A stretch of DNA of 20,941 bases from DATCRE01 sp964235605 (GCA_964235605.1 CAXSCR010000068.1:1-20941); one strand, 5' to 3'. Shown: positions 8,377-16,199, counted from the first letter of the stretch. Program-made: numbers and translations. The notes: generated by a model from the sequence alone, not told the origin.

Positions 8377-11300
8377 ATGCAGAGTGAAAAATCAACACTG
8401 GACAATAACCTCCATTGGTACAAGGATGCTGTGATTTACGAATTGCACATAAAAGCATTTAGAGATGGCAATGGGGATGGTATTGGGGATTTTAAAGGAC
8501 TTCTGGAAAAACTTGATTATCTACAAAATCTAGGCGTTACAGCAATTTGGCTTTTACCGTTCTACCCATCGCCACAAAAAGATGACGGTTACGATATAGC
8601 AGATTACTATACTGTCAATCCCGCTTATGGAGATATTCAACAATTCAAGAATTTTCTTCAAGAAGCGCATAAGCGAAATCTAAAAGTTATTATAGAGTTA
8701 GTTATAAATCATACCTCTGACCAACATCCTTGGTTTCAACGATCTCGCCTAGCGCCGCTAGGATCTGATGAAAAAAACTTTTATGTGTGGACTGATAATC
8801 CCAATCAATATAAAGATGTACGAATTATCTTTCAAGATTTCGAAGTTTCGAATTGGACATGGGACCCAATAGCGAATCAATATTACTGGCATCGATTCTT
8901 TAGTCATCAACCGGATTTAAATTATGATCATCCGCAGGTGCAAGAGGAAGTATTAAAAATTCTTGACTATTGGTGTCAGATGGGCGTGGATGGGTTTAGG
9001 CTTGATGCCGTACCCTATCTCTTCGAACGTGAAGGAACAAATGGTGAGAATCTTCCTGAAACTCATGCTTTTCTTAAAAAACTTAGAAGCTATGTAGATC
9101 AACATTTTCCAGGAACATTACTATTAGCGGAAGCCAACATGTGGCCTGAAGATTCAGCTTCCTATTTTGGAAATGGAGATGAGTGCCAAATGAATTACCA
9201 TTTTCCTGTAATGCCACGCATGTTCATGGCCTTACAGATGGAAGATAGATATCCTATTACAGATATTTTTGATCAGACACCTGCTATACCAGACAATTGT
9301 CAATGGGCAATCTTCTTGCGTAATCATGATGAGCTCACACTTGAAATGGTAACGGATGAAGAACGTGATTACATGTACAAAGTATATGTAAAAGATCCGA
9401 AAGCTAGAATAAACTTGGGTATACGAAATCGCTTAGCTCCACTTATGGGGAACAATCGTAAAAAGATTGAGCTATTAAACTATCTCTTGTTCTCGTTACC
9501 CGGTACGCCAGTTCTTTACTATGGTGACGAGATAGGTATGGGTGATAATTTTCATCTAGGAGATAGAAATGGCGTTCGTACCCCTATGCAATGGAGCGCT
9601 GATAGGAACGCAGGTTTCTCAGAATGTAATCCACATAAATTATATCTTCCCATTATTCTTGATCCAGAATACCACTATGAATCAATTAATGTAGACATAC
9701 AAAATCAAAATACTTCTTCCCTGTTATGGTGGATGAAGAGACTTATTAACAAAAGAAAACAATATAAAGCTTTTGGACGGGGTGATATGAAATTCATTCC
9801 CTCAGAGAACTCAAAAATATTAGCATTCACCCGTACGTATGAAGAGCAAACCATGCTGGTGCTTGTAAACTTATCACGTTATACACAACCCGCTGAACTT
9901 AACCTTGAAGACTACAAAGGATTCCAACCTATCGAGGTATTTAGCAGAAATAAATTTCCAAGTATAAAGGAAGGTGCACCTTACTTTTTTACACTTGGTG
10001 CCTATAACTGTGAGTGGTTTATTTTAGAAAAAACTAATCCACTTCTTGAAAATAAAAAGTCATTACCGCTTATGAACTTGATAAAATGGGATGATCTAAT
10101 AAGCAGAGAAACACTTGATGAAATTGAAACGCGGGTACTTCCAAATTACATGATGAAGTTACGGTGGTTCGGTGGTAAGGCAAGAACGATAGAAAATATA
10201 AAAATTATAAACCATGCTATTGTTCCCCTTACCGAAAGCACGTGTTATATTCTTCTCATTGAAGTAAGCTATGAAAGCGACTTGTCAGAAATATATCAAC
10301 TACCTGTTGCATTTGGTGTCGATACGTTTGCTTTAAACCTTCAGGAGAATTGTCCGAAAGCTATTTTAGCTCGACTAAATGTAAGCGGTGTTGAAGGTGT
10401 TTTATTTGATGCTATTTATGGACTTGAGTTACAACAAACCATATTCACAAATATGTCGAAAGGCAGCTCCATTCCATTAGTAGATAGTGAGCTGCAGTTT
10501 AGCGGGAATGAATTGCTGAAGAAGTATACCGAAACGCATGAAAAAGTAAAACCGAAGGTTTTATCTGGTGAGCAGAGCAACACATCAATTACATACGACA
10601 ACCGCTTCTTTTTAAAACTATTCAGGAAGGTAGAACGCTCAATCAATCCGGATGTAGAGATCTCACACTTTCTAAGTGAACGGCCAAAGTTTAAAAACAT
10701 ACCTGGATTTGTTGGTACCATTGAATGGAAATACCAAAATGATAGTATGGTCTTGGGCATGATGCAAGAGTTGGTAGAAGCCAGCGGCGATGCATGGGCT
10801 TTAATGCTTGATAAGCTTGATGATTTCAATGCAAGAATCCTAGCATTACCACAATTAGGCCAATCACCAATTGAATTAAGAGGTACCATTATAGATCCTG
10901 TTCGTTTTGAAGACATTCCTGAAGGAATGAAAGAACTATTAGATATACAAGCTGCCGAACAAGCTCGCATACTTGGTATTCGAACAGGTGAAATGCATTT
11001 AGCGCTTGCTTCTGGTGTTGATGACCCCGCATTCAAACCAGAAGACTATTCACTGCACTATCAGCGATCATTGTTCGCAGGGCTACAAACGCTGGTGCGC
11101 AAAACGTTCCATAATCAAAGTAAGAATCTAAAAAATCTATCTGACTCTGTCAAAATAGAAGCAGAAGAAATTCTGAACATGAAGGAGGAAATATTACAGA
11201 CATTAAAAAGAATTTATAAAAAGAAAATTGATGTCGTAAAGATTCGCATACATGGTGACTATCATTTAGGTCAAGTGTTATTTACAGGAAAAGATTTCAT

Positions 11301-11727
11301 CATCACGGACTTTGAAGGAGAGCCAGCAAGAAGTTATAGCGAACGTAGATTAAAACGCTCACCCCTTCGCGATGTAGCCGGTATGATTCGTTCATTCCAC
11401 TACGCAGCCTATGGCGGTCTATTCTTAAATGAACAAATCAGAAAAGAAGATATTGCCAAGCTAACGCCATATGCTGAACAATGGTATCACTACATGAGTG
11501 GATTCTTTATGAGAGCTTATCTCGAAACCGTTCAAGGAAGTGCATTCATACCAAAAGATGCAGAAGATCTAGACGTATTAATGACAACCTTCCTTTTAGA
11601 AAAAGCTATTTATGAAGTGAACTACGAATTAAACAACAGACCCGATTGGTTGATCATTCCGCTTCGGGGTATTAAGGCTGTCATGGAAAAAGCAAAAGAA
11701 ATGAAAGGCGCCCTTACGCATGATTAA
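8377..11727 (+). CDS. treS: Trehalose synthase / maltokinase fusion (TreS-Mak)
   Basis: A 1116-residue cytoplasmic bifunctional enzyme. The N-terminal GH13 half (residues 1 to about 560) interconverts trehalose and maltose; the C-terminal half phosphorylates maltose with ATP to maltose 1-phosphate, the donor used by GlgE for alpha-glucan synthesis. GH13 landmarks are KDDGYDIADYY, DGFRLDAVPY with nucleophile D210, LLAEANMWPED with acid/base E252, and LRNHDEL with D318. The maltokinase half begins with MKLRWFGGKAR (about 591-600) and has the kinase signature IHGDYHLGQ (D961) and the metal-binding DFEGEP (D978). The length fits known TreS-Mak fusions. I start at ATG 8377 (MQSEKSTLDN), because the in-frame extension to 8320 or 8317 lacks homologous character. 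No glgE, glgB or otsA is in the window, so the glucan role is inferred from family knowledge only. A 206-residue antisense frame at 10416-11036 is a shadow. Confidence 0.93.
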   Translation: MQSEKSTLDNNLHWYKDAVIYELHIKAFRDGNGDGIGDFKGLLEKLDYLQNLGVTAIWLLPFYPSPQKDDGYDIADYYTVNPAYGDIQQFKNFLQEAHKRNLKVIIELVINHTSDQHPWFQRSRLAPLGSDEKNFYVWTDNPNQYKDVRIIFQDFEVSNWTWDPIANQYYWHRFFSHQPDLNYDHPQVQEEVLKILDYWCQMGVDGFRLDAVPYLFEREGTNGENLPETHAFLKKLRSYVDQHFPGTLLLAEANMWPEDSASYFGNGDECQMNYHFPVMPRMFMALQMEDRYPITDIFDQTPAIPDNCQWAIFLRNHDELTLEMVTDEERDYMYKVYVKDPKARINLGIRNRLAPLMGNNRKKIELLNYLLFSLPGTPVLYYGDEIGMGDNFHLGDRNGVRTPMQWSADRNAGFSECNPHKLYLPIILDPEYHYESINVDIQNQNTSSLLWWMKRLINKRKQYKAFGRGDMKFIPSENSKILAFTRTYEEQTMLVLVNLSRYTQPAELNLEDYKGFQPIEVFSRNKFPSIKEGAPYFFTLGAYNCEWFILEKTNPLLENKKSLPLMNLIKWDDLISRETLDEIETRVLPNYMMKLRWFGGKARTIENIKIINHAIVPLTESTCYILLIEVSYESDLSEIYQLPVAFGVDTFALNLQENCPKAILARLNVSGVEGVLFDAIYGLELQQTIFTNMSKGSSIPLVDSELQFSGNELLKKYTETHEKVKPKVLSGEQSNTSITYDNRFFLKLFRKVERSINPDVEISHFLSERPKFKNIPGFVGTIEWKYQNDSMVLGMMQELVEASGDAWALMLDKLDDFNARILALPQLGQSPIELRGTIIDPVRFEDIPEGMKELLDIQAAEQARILGIRTGEMHLALASGVDDPAFKPEDYSLHYQRSLFAGLQTLVRKTFHNQSKNLKNLSDSVKIEAEEILNMKEEILQTLKRIYKKKIDVVKIRIHGDYHLGQVLFTGKDFIITDFEGEPARSYSERRLKRSPLRDVAGMIRSFHYAAYGGLFLNEQIRKEDIAKLTPYAEQWYHYMSGFFMRAYLETVQGSAFIPKDAEDLDVLMTTFLLEKAIYEVNYELNNRPDWLIIPLRGIKAVMEKAKEMKGALTHD

Positions 11728-11812
11728 ATGAACTGTGTTAGTACTGCGTGAAGTGATTACCGGCACAGTGATGATTAAAATAATTAATAATTAAACCTTA
11801 AAACATAACATC

Positions 11813-12262
11813 ATGCTTAAACAACTTTCCTTTGTAGTTCTTTCAATAATATTTTTAAACACCTCTAGCTTTGCACAATCCAGAGATGTAGAGAAAGGAG
11901 CTAATAAAATAATTAAAAACATTGTGGGAACTTGGAAAATCTCCCAGGTAACAAACGTTCAAAACAAAAAGAAAATGGACGTTACTAAGATGGATAAATC
12001 TAACGGCCTGGTGACACTTCAGTTGAAACGCGACGGGAGATACAGAACCACAGATGATCAAAACGCAATTGATTCAGGTTCCTACCGCATCAATGAAAGT
12101 CAAGGTAAAATGTATTTAGAAAGTGATCTAAATCGCGGCAATCCAAAAGAATGGAACCTAAAACTCGAAAAAGATTTACTAACTCTTATAGCTGATAGCA
12201 GCAAAAATACACAGCATACAATGTATGTGTATAAGCGTGAGGTAGTGACTTCAGGAAAGTAG
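11813..12262 (+). CDS. Exported lipocalin-like protein
   Basis: A 149-residue protein with a signal peptide (MLKQLSFVVLSIIFLNTSSF then AQ, residues 1-22) and no lipobox cysteine, so probably periplasmic. The mature part has IVGTWKISQV (about 38-47) at the first strand and alternating hydrophobic beta-strand patterns (GRYRTTDDQ, DSGSYRI, GKMYLESD, WNLKLEKDLLTLIAD, MYVYKRE). This resembles the small lipocalin-like domain proteins common in Bacteroidota, which are thought to bind small hydrophobic ligands. The ligand and role are unknown. It starts 85 bases after treS-mak on the same strand with no clear terminator between, so cotranscription is possible. Confidence 0.65.
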   Translation: MLKQLSFVVLSIIFLNTSSFAQSRDVEKGANKIIKNIVGTWKISQVTNVQNKKKMDVTKMDKSNGLVTLQLKRDGRYRTTDDQNAIDSGSYRINESQGKMYLESDLNRGNPKEWNLKLEKDLLTLIADSSKNTQHTMYVYKREVVTSGK

Positions 12263-12423
12263 CCTTATTTGGTTATAATTGTTGTCTAGAGAGTGTGAGA
12301 AAACTTCTGGCCGCTAGCTTTGAGCTGCTAGCTCGATCTTTTAAAGTTTTATTTAGATGACTCACATGTCGGGCTTATGTTGGGCATCTGTATTTCTAGA
12401 CCCAGTGGTATAATAAATAAATA

Positions 12424-12495
12424 AATAAGTAGCTGAAGATGACTATCATCATTTGAAAGCGCATTCCCGCAAGGGAAATAGCTTTTAAAAATTGG
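12424..12495 (+). repeat. Dispersed structured repeat, copy A
   Basis: This 72-base sequence recurs inverted at 20861-20934. The shared core, AGCTG through GGGAAAT, is 49 bases without gaps, with 43 identical. Two hairpins are visible: GATGA-cta-TCATC (12438-12450) and TTCCC-GCAA-GGGAA (12464-12477), the second closed by a GNRA tetraloop. The flanks AATAAG and ATTGG are also shared. It sits between the lipocalin-like gene and the next hypothetical gene. The differences between copies do not favour third codon positions, which argues against coding. Confidence 0.8.
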
Positions 12496-12575
12496 TAAAA
12501 TTCCTGTAGCTCGTACAAATTATATTATGCTTAGAAACTATATGCCTAATTATAAACAGGTTACAAATTTTTAAG

Positions 12576-12626
12576 TACTATTTATTTTAGTTTTTTAAAA
12601 ATTATTATACTACTTATTTTAGTTTT
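12576..12626 (+). repeat. Pair of 19-bp direct repeats upstream of the 12658 gene
   Basis: TACTATTTATTTTAGTTTT (12576-12594) and TACTACTTATTTTAGTTTT (12608-12626) differ at one base and are offset by 32 bases, close to three helical turns. They end 31 bases before ATG 12658. Their position and phasing suggest regulator binding sites, although the sequence is simple and AT-rich. Confidence 0.55.
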
Positions 12627-12657
12627 AGTATTTTTACTCCGGACTAAATAATAAGAC

Positions 12658-13044
12658 ATGAGAATGGTGAAAACAGCAAACGGATTTAAAAAAATTGAGG
12701 ATTGGAGCCTTGACCTGGTACCTATTCAGCTTCGAACGATCTTACAAGAGCATCGTGCGACTTTGATTGATAAACTTATTGGTGGTGGCCTAGACACATA
12801 CATTGATTATAAATTCAAAACAAGAATTTCAATTAGAAAAATTGAGGAGCTAAAATTAAGTCTTGAGAATTTAAGAAACTCTGGCATCGATATTAATAAA
12901 TATGCTATCGTGTTTGATATGGTGCTCAACAATGAATTCACAAGTTTAGATAATTCATTATTTTATGGTGAGATAGATTCAAATATTAGATCCCATATAT
13001 TCGAACCCCACTTTTTTCCACAAGGAAAACAGATCTTTTCATAA
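12658..13044 (+). CDS. Hypothetical protein, 128 residues
   Basis: I do not recognise this protein. It has no signal peptide or membrane helix and should be cytoplasmic. The middle (about residues 57-75, RKIEELKLSLENLRNSGID) is a charged amphipathic helix, and the C-terminus is rich in aromatic residues (HIFEPHFFPQGKQIF). A second in-frame ATG two codons later could be the true start. Codon use and composition look like neighbouring genes, so it is probably real. The pair of 19-bp repeats just upstream suggests its own regulation. Confidence 0.55.
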   Translation: MRMVKTANGFKKIEDWSLDLVPIQLRTILQEHRATLIDKLIGGGLDTYIDYKFKTRISIRKIEELKLSLENLRNSGIDINKYAIVFDMVLNNEFTSLDNSLFYGEIDSNIRSHIFEPHFFPQGKQIFS

Positions 13045-13170
13045 TAACATAAGAATAGGAGATATTTATGCATTTTATCTGTTACGCGTATTGAAACACT
13101 GTCAATAACACAAGTCCATAAATCATAAGTACCATACAATTAAAGCGTGGCTGTTAATTTTTTAAAGCCA

Positions 13171-13201
13171 TTGACTAACCATGGATTTCATTATTATTTT
13201 G
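13171..13201 (+). promoter_or_regulatory. Possible -33/-7 promoter, close to the start codon
   Basis: TTG at 13171-13173 and TTATTTTG at 13194-13201 (one base off TAnnTTTG) are 20 bases apart, matching the Bacteroidota promoter spacing. The ATG at 13206 is only four bases further on, so a transcript from here would be nearly or fully leaderless. A hairpin (TGGCT 13148-13152 / AGCCA 13166-13170, with TTAA/TTAA inside) sits just upstream. Confidence 0.4.
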
Positions 13202-13205
13202 CATA

Positions 13206-13499
13206 ATGCAATTGGAAGATTTTAAAATATCGTTATCTGCTTCGTCTCCACCCGCAGAACTTTCAAAGCCTTTGCAAGCACTCTGGTATGCGGGCAATGA
13301 AAATTGGATCGCCGCCCATAACATAGCACAAAATCTCCACTCTGAAATCGGATCATGGATTCACGGCTATCTTCATCGAAAAGAAGGTGACATAGAAAAT
13401 GCATCGTATTGGTACTGCCAAGCCGGCATGCCTATAGCAAAAAATTCGTTTCAAGAGGAATGGGAGCAGATCGTAAAGGCAGTGTTAACGGTAGGCTAA
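13206..13499 (+). CDS. Small conserved-type hypothetical protein, 97 residues
   Basis: A soluble, mostly helical protein without signal peptide. It carries the phrase LWYAGNENWIAAHNIAQ (about 26-42) followed by WIHGYLHRKEGDIENASYWY (about 51-70). This pattern is familiar from a family of uncharacterised small proteins in Bacteroidota and Proteobacteria with W..AH...Q and YLHRKEGD..NA.YWY. The repeated helical layout recalls a tetratricopeptide-like hairpin, but no function is known to me. The preferred start is ATG 13206, since LEDFK at the N-terminus suits such proteins. Confidence 0.65.
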   Translation: MQLEDFKISLSASSPPAELSKPLQALWYAGNENWIAAHNIAQNLHSEIGSWIHGYLHRKEGDIENASYWYCQAGMPIAKNSFQEEWEQIVKAVLTVG

Positions 13500-13674
13500 T
13501 TATAATTAGTTTATGTAGACTAGCAATTATTAGGGTTTGCGTGGAATTGATTAAAAGTGATGCTACAATAATATGCTACGTGCGCACTAAGCAAGCTGAT
13601 TATAATTTGTAAAATTGCAGTTGGTGCTTTAAGAGAGATTGCTGTTCCCACCTGTTCAGCAAGCCGAACAGACA

Positions 13675-13797
13675 TTAGAAATAGCCGTGCCACCACGGTG
13701 GTGGCTCGATGTCTAACGCGTGATCAACAGCGGTAAAATAAAACTCACCCAATGCCATAATACTGAAACAATAAACGCGTGTCTTGAAGAATACCAC
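13675..13797 (-). CDS. Possible 40-residue small protein
   Basis: The frame starts at GTG 13797-13795, with AGGAGG six bases upstream, an unusually good Shine-Dalgarno for this organism. It ends at TAA 13677-13675. The product ends MALGEFYFTAVDHALDIE followed by PPPWWHGYF, which reads as protein-like; an internal ATG at 13758 would give 27 residues. The GC-rich hairpin here comes from the CCA/CCG/TGG codons of PPPWW. I know no family. It could be coincidence in non-coding DNA, hence the low confidence. Confidence 0.3.
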   Translation of the reverse strand: MVFFKTRVYCFSIMALGEFYFTAVDHALDIEPPPWWHGYF

Positions 13798-14031
13798 CTA
13801 CCACCTCCTAAAATTTATATAGACAAATCGATTTACTCTAATCTAATAGGAGACATTTACCACAAGTGAAAAATAAAGTAGTTTAACACCTAGAAAATTT
13901 GTACAGCATAGGGGACTGATAATATCTGTTTTGGAGGGCGACAATGTGAAATATTTCAAAGCTTTCATAACATAATATCAATCACGGTAATAATCACAAA
14001 CAGACGTTGAAAAATTAAAGATTAAAACACA

Positions 14032-14141
14032 TGTAAGAGGTCACGGGCAGCGATGAAGGTATGGGATATACCCGAGACCATTACAATCGTATATTTTTTG
14101 ATAAGAGGAAGGTTGCAAGGCACACGTTAATAGCGTGCGCC
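14032..14141 (+). other. Candidate structured RNA element upstream of the metal-transporter operon
   Basis: TGTAA-ga-GGTC-a-CGGG (14032-14047) pairs with CCCG-a-GACC-a-TTACA (14071-14085): 13 base pairs broken only by small internal loops, enclosing a 23-base loop that can form its own GGTAT/ATACC stem. A T-run follows at 14094-14099. A second hairpin, GGC-a-CACG / CGTG-c-GCC, lies at 14119-14141. It ends about 160 bases before the ZIP gene. It could be a terminator, a leader regulator or a small RNA. I could not match it to the NiCo or Mn riboswitch consensus. Confidence 0.4.
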
Positions 14142-14302
14142 CTATCATCATGGGTTTGTACATTGCAAGAAAACTACTTAATTTATGGATGGTCTATACA
14201 TTTATCAGCAACAAATTGAAGGTTCGTTTTTCACGATAATCAAAACAGACATTGTATGTTTATGACATTCATTATTAAAAAGACATTTATTAAACTAGCA
14301 TT

Positions 14303-15055
14303 ATGAACTTGATGCCAATGTGGCTGGTAGCTGGGCTATGGGGGCTTCTTTCAGGGTCTGCTTTACTCATCGGTGCCTTGATAGGCTATTACATAAAAGT
14401 GCCACAAAAAACCATAGCCCTTATCATGGGTTTTGGCGCAGGTGTTCTAATCTCTGCGCTCTCGTTCGAATTAATGGATGAAGCGTTTGACAAAAGTGGA
14501 TTCTTGCCCACCTCCATAGGGTTTATTACTGGTGGCGTTATATACACACTAGCAAACTACACATTATCTAAAAAAGGCGCGAAGCACAGAAAACGATCGG
14601 AACAACAGCCTTCAGAAAAAGAAGAGAGCGGCATTGCGCTAGCGGTAGGCGCCCTGCTAGATGGCATACCAGAAGCTATAGCGATTGGCCTTAGTATGAT
14701 TGAAGGTGGCATAGTAAGCATTGCTACAGTTGCGGCCATTTTTTTGTCTAACATACCAGAAGGTTTGTCAAGTTCTGCAGGAATGAAAAAATCAGGCAGA
14801 TCAAAAACATTTATTTTTGGAACTTGGGTGATCATTGCAACGGTAACGGCTATAGGTGCTATAGCGGGTTATAGCATTTTTAGTAACTTATCAGACAGTG
14901 TAATTTCATTTACGCTGGCTATTGCGGCAGGCGCCATACTAACAATGCTTGCCGACACTATGATTCCTGAAGCTTTTGATAAAGGTCATAACTGGGTGGG
15001 GATTATTACTGTTATAGGCTTTTTAACTGCTTTTATTCTTACTAAACTTGGTTAA
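14303..15055 (+). CDS. ZIP-family metal transporter
   Basis: A 250-residue inner-membrane protein with about eight hydrophobic helices. The family marks are ALLDGIPEAIAIG (about 117-129) and FLSNIPEGLSSSAG (about 147-160), the two metal-site helices of the ZIP (Zrt/Irt-like) fold, which usually moves Zn2+ or other divalent metals towards the cytoplasm. In both motifs the His found in many ZIPs before the PE pair is replaced (D120 and S149), as in a branch of bacterial ZIPs. The loop between the third and fourth helices is basic and charged (SKKGAKHRKRSEQQ), with only one His. A CDF gene begins 12 bases after its stop, so the two form an operon. Metal and direction are inferred from the family only. 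Confidence 0.85.
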   Translation: MNLMPMWLVAGLWGLLSGSALLIGALIGYYIKVPQKTIALIMGFGAGVLISALSFELMDEAFDKSGFLPTSIGFITGGVIYTLANYTLSKKGAKHRKRSEQQPSEKEESGIALAVGALLDGIPEAIAIGLSMIEGGIVSIATVAAIFLSNIPEGLSSSAGMKKSGRSKTFIFGTWVIIATVTAIGAIAGYSIFSNLSDSVISFTLAIAAGAILTMLADTMIPEAFDKGHNWVGIITVIGFLTAFILTKLG

Positions 15056-15067
15056 TATTATTTAAAC

Positions 15068-15973
15068 ATGTCAGCATCTAAACTACCTATTTACAGTGCA
15101 CTTGCGGCTAACTTGTTAATAGCTATTACAAAGTTTATTGCTGCCTCGTTTACTGGAAGTTCGGCTATGATCTCGGAAGGGATACACTCTTTAGTCGATA
15201 CAGCAAATGAAATTTTATTGCTTGTTGGTATCAAACTGAGTCAAAAGCCGGCTGATAATGAAAGACCTTTCGGTTATGGAAAGGAACTTTACTTCTGGGC
15301 ATTTATTGTTTCTATTTTAATATTTGGTGTAGGTGGCGGAATTTCATTCTATGAAGGAATAACTCATTTGCAGCATCCTACCATTATAAGAGATCCATAT
15401 TGGAATTATATCGTCTTAACATTTGCGATCATATTTGATGGGATGTCTTTCATAATTGCCATAAAAGAATTTAATAGACAACGTGGCACTATGCCTTTTT
15501 GGGAGGCTGTAAATAAAAGTAAAGACCCTTCCACCTTTGTGGTGCTTTTTGAAGACGCTGCCGATGTGTTGGGTTTAATTGTTGCTTTCCTAGGTGTATT
15601 TCTAGGCCACCATTTTGGTAATCCATATTTCGATGGTGTTGCTTCGATTATCATTGGATTGATATTAACTGGCATTTCAGTTGTGCTGGCAAGAGAAAGT
15701 CGCAGCCTTTTAATGGGTGAAGGTCTTAGTGAGGCTATGCTCAATAAAATTACTGCGCTATCAACTTCACGGTCGGCAGTGGTGAAAGTTCATAAGCCAT
15801 TATCAATGTATCTCGGGCCGGAAGAAGTTTTTCTGGTTTTACCTATATCATTTAACCCCCATATCAATCTGAATGAATTACAAGATACAACGAAAAAAAT
15901 TAAGGGAGATATTCAACAAGAATTTCCAATCATCAAGCAACTTTACATCGAACCTCAAGACCTAGTTTCTTAA
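15068..15973 (+). CDS. Cation diffusion facilitator (CDF) family transporter
   Basis: A 301-residue inner-membrane divalent-metal/proton antiporter, usually exporting Zn2+, Co2+ or Fe2+/Mn2+ from the cytoplasm. About six membrane helices fill residues 8-210, followed by a cytoplasmic ferredoxin-like domain (about 215-301). The second-helix site is complete: SEGIHSLVDTANE gives H40 and D44. In the fifth helix the usual HxxxD is FEDAADVLG, giving E162 and D166, as in the ZnT9-like (SLC30A9) branch, which may alter metal choice. RPFGYGKE (66-73) is a typical CDF loop. It is cotranscribed with the ZIP gene 12 bases upstream, giving one importer-type and one exporter-type protein in the same operon. 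Confidence 0.88.
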   Translation: MSASKLPIYSALAANLLIAITKFIAASFTGSSAMISEGIHSLVDTANEILLLVGIKLSQKPADNERPFGYGKELYFWAFIVSILIFGVGGGISFYEGITHLQHPTIIRDPYWNYIVLTFAIIFDGMSFIIAIKEFNRQRGTMPFWEAVNKSKDPSTFVVLFEDAADVLGLIVAFLGVFLGHHFGNPYFDGVASIIIGLILTGISVVLARESRSLLMGEGLSEAMLNKITALSTSRSAVVKVHKPLSMYLGPEEVFLVLPISFNPHINLNELQDTTKKIKGDIQQEFPIIKQLYIEPQDLVS

Positions 15974-16199
15974 AAACACTGATTAGACATTTTTGTATCA
16001 TCTTCAGATCATCTTATCCTTTTTATTATTTGAGCGAACAATCAATTTGAATCAACAAATTCATTAAAAGCAGATCCCTACATTGTTTCGAAAGTCGCCT
16101 TTAGTCACTTTTAATTTCATACGTACACTGCTTGCACCATGGTTGTTAAATACCAAAATGGCTGCTGTATATGAGGAAGAAATAAAAGAATGATAACTG
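15974..16199. other. Convergent intergenic region
   Basis: 226 bases between the 3' ends of the CDF gene (+) and the sensor kinase gene (-). No clear stem plus T-tract was found for either gene; only AT-rich sequence and short imperfect repeats (ATCATCTT / ATCATCTT) are visible. Confidence 0.45.

Larger units (their letters stand above)
12263..12657. other. Non-coding stretch with structured repeat and operator-like repeats
   Basis: No gene is seen in these 395 bases. From left to right they hold: a GCTAGC / GCTAGC hairpin near 12312-12331 without a T-tract; a short run of AATA/TAAA units at about 12411-12428; the dispersed structured repeat (copy A); and a pair of direct repeats just before the next gene. 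Confidence 0.6.
13500..14302. other. 800-base region without a clear gene, rich in hairpins
   Basis: No ORF longer than about 70 codons looks like protein. The region holds a hairpin CTGTTC / GAACAG (13652-13671), a GC-rich hairpin CCACCA-CGG-TGGTGG (around 13690-13704) that overlaps a possible 40-codon minus-strand ORF, and two strong hairpins near 14032-14141. The last 160 bases lead into the metal-transporter operon; TATGTTTA at 14255-14262 is one base from a -7 element but has no TTG partner. Confidence 0.55.

Noticed and set aside
8273..8458. 61-codon minus-strand frame across the start of treS-mak
   Set aside because: It overlaps the clear start of TreS and has no protein-like features.
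10416..11036. 206-codon open frame antisense to the maltokinase half of TreS-Mak
   Set aside because: It is Ser-rich with no family signature and lies fully opposite a well-supported coding sequence.
12429..12486. Reading both repeat copies as the C-terminal end of a protein (frame between two TAA codons)
   Set aside because: There is no start codon or upstream coding frame, and the differences between copies fall mostly at first and second codon positions, so the conservation does not look like coding.
13068..13094. Eight-codon ORF with AGGAG upstream, a possible leader peptide
   Set aside because: It is too short, shows no run of regulatory codons and no attenuator structure before the next gene. 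The hairpin at 13148-13170 lacks a T-tract.
13711..13717. GTCTAAC resembling the first core of an integron attC site near a GC-rich hairpin
   Set aside because: No matching GTTRRRY partner occurs at a suitable distance, and there is no integrase or cassette array.
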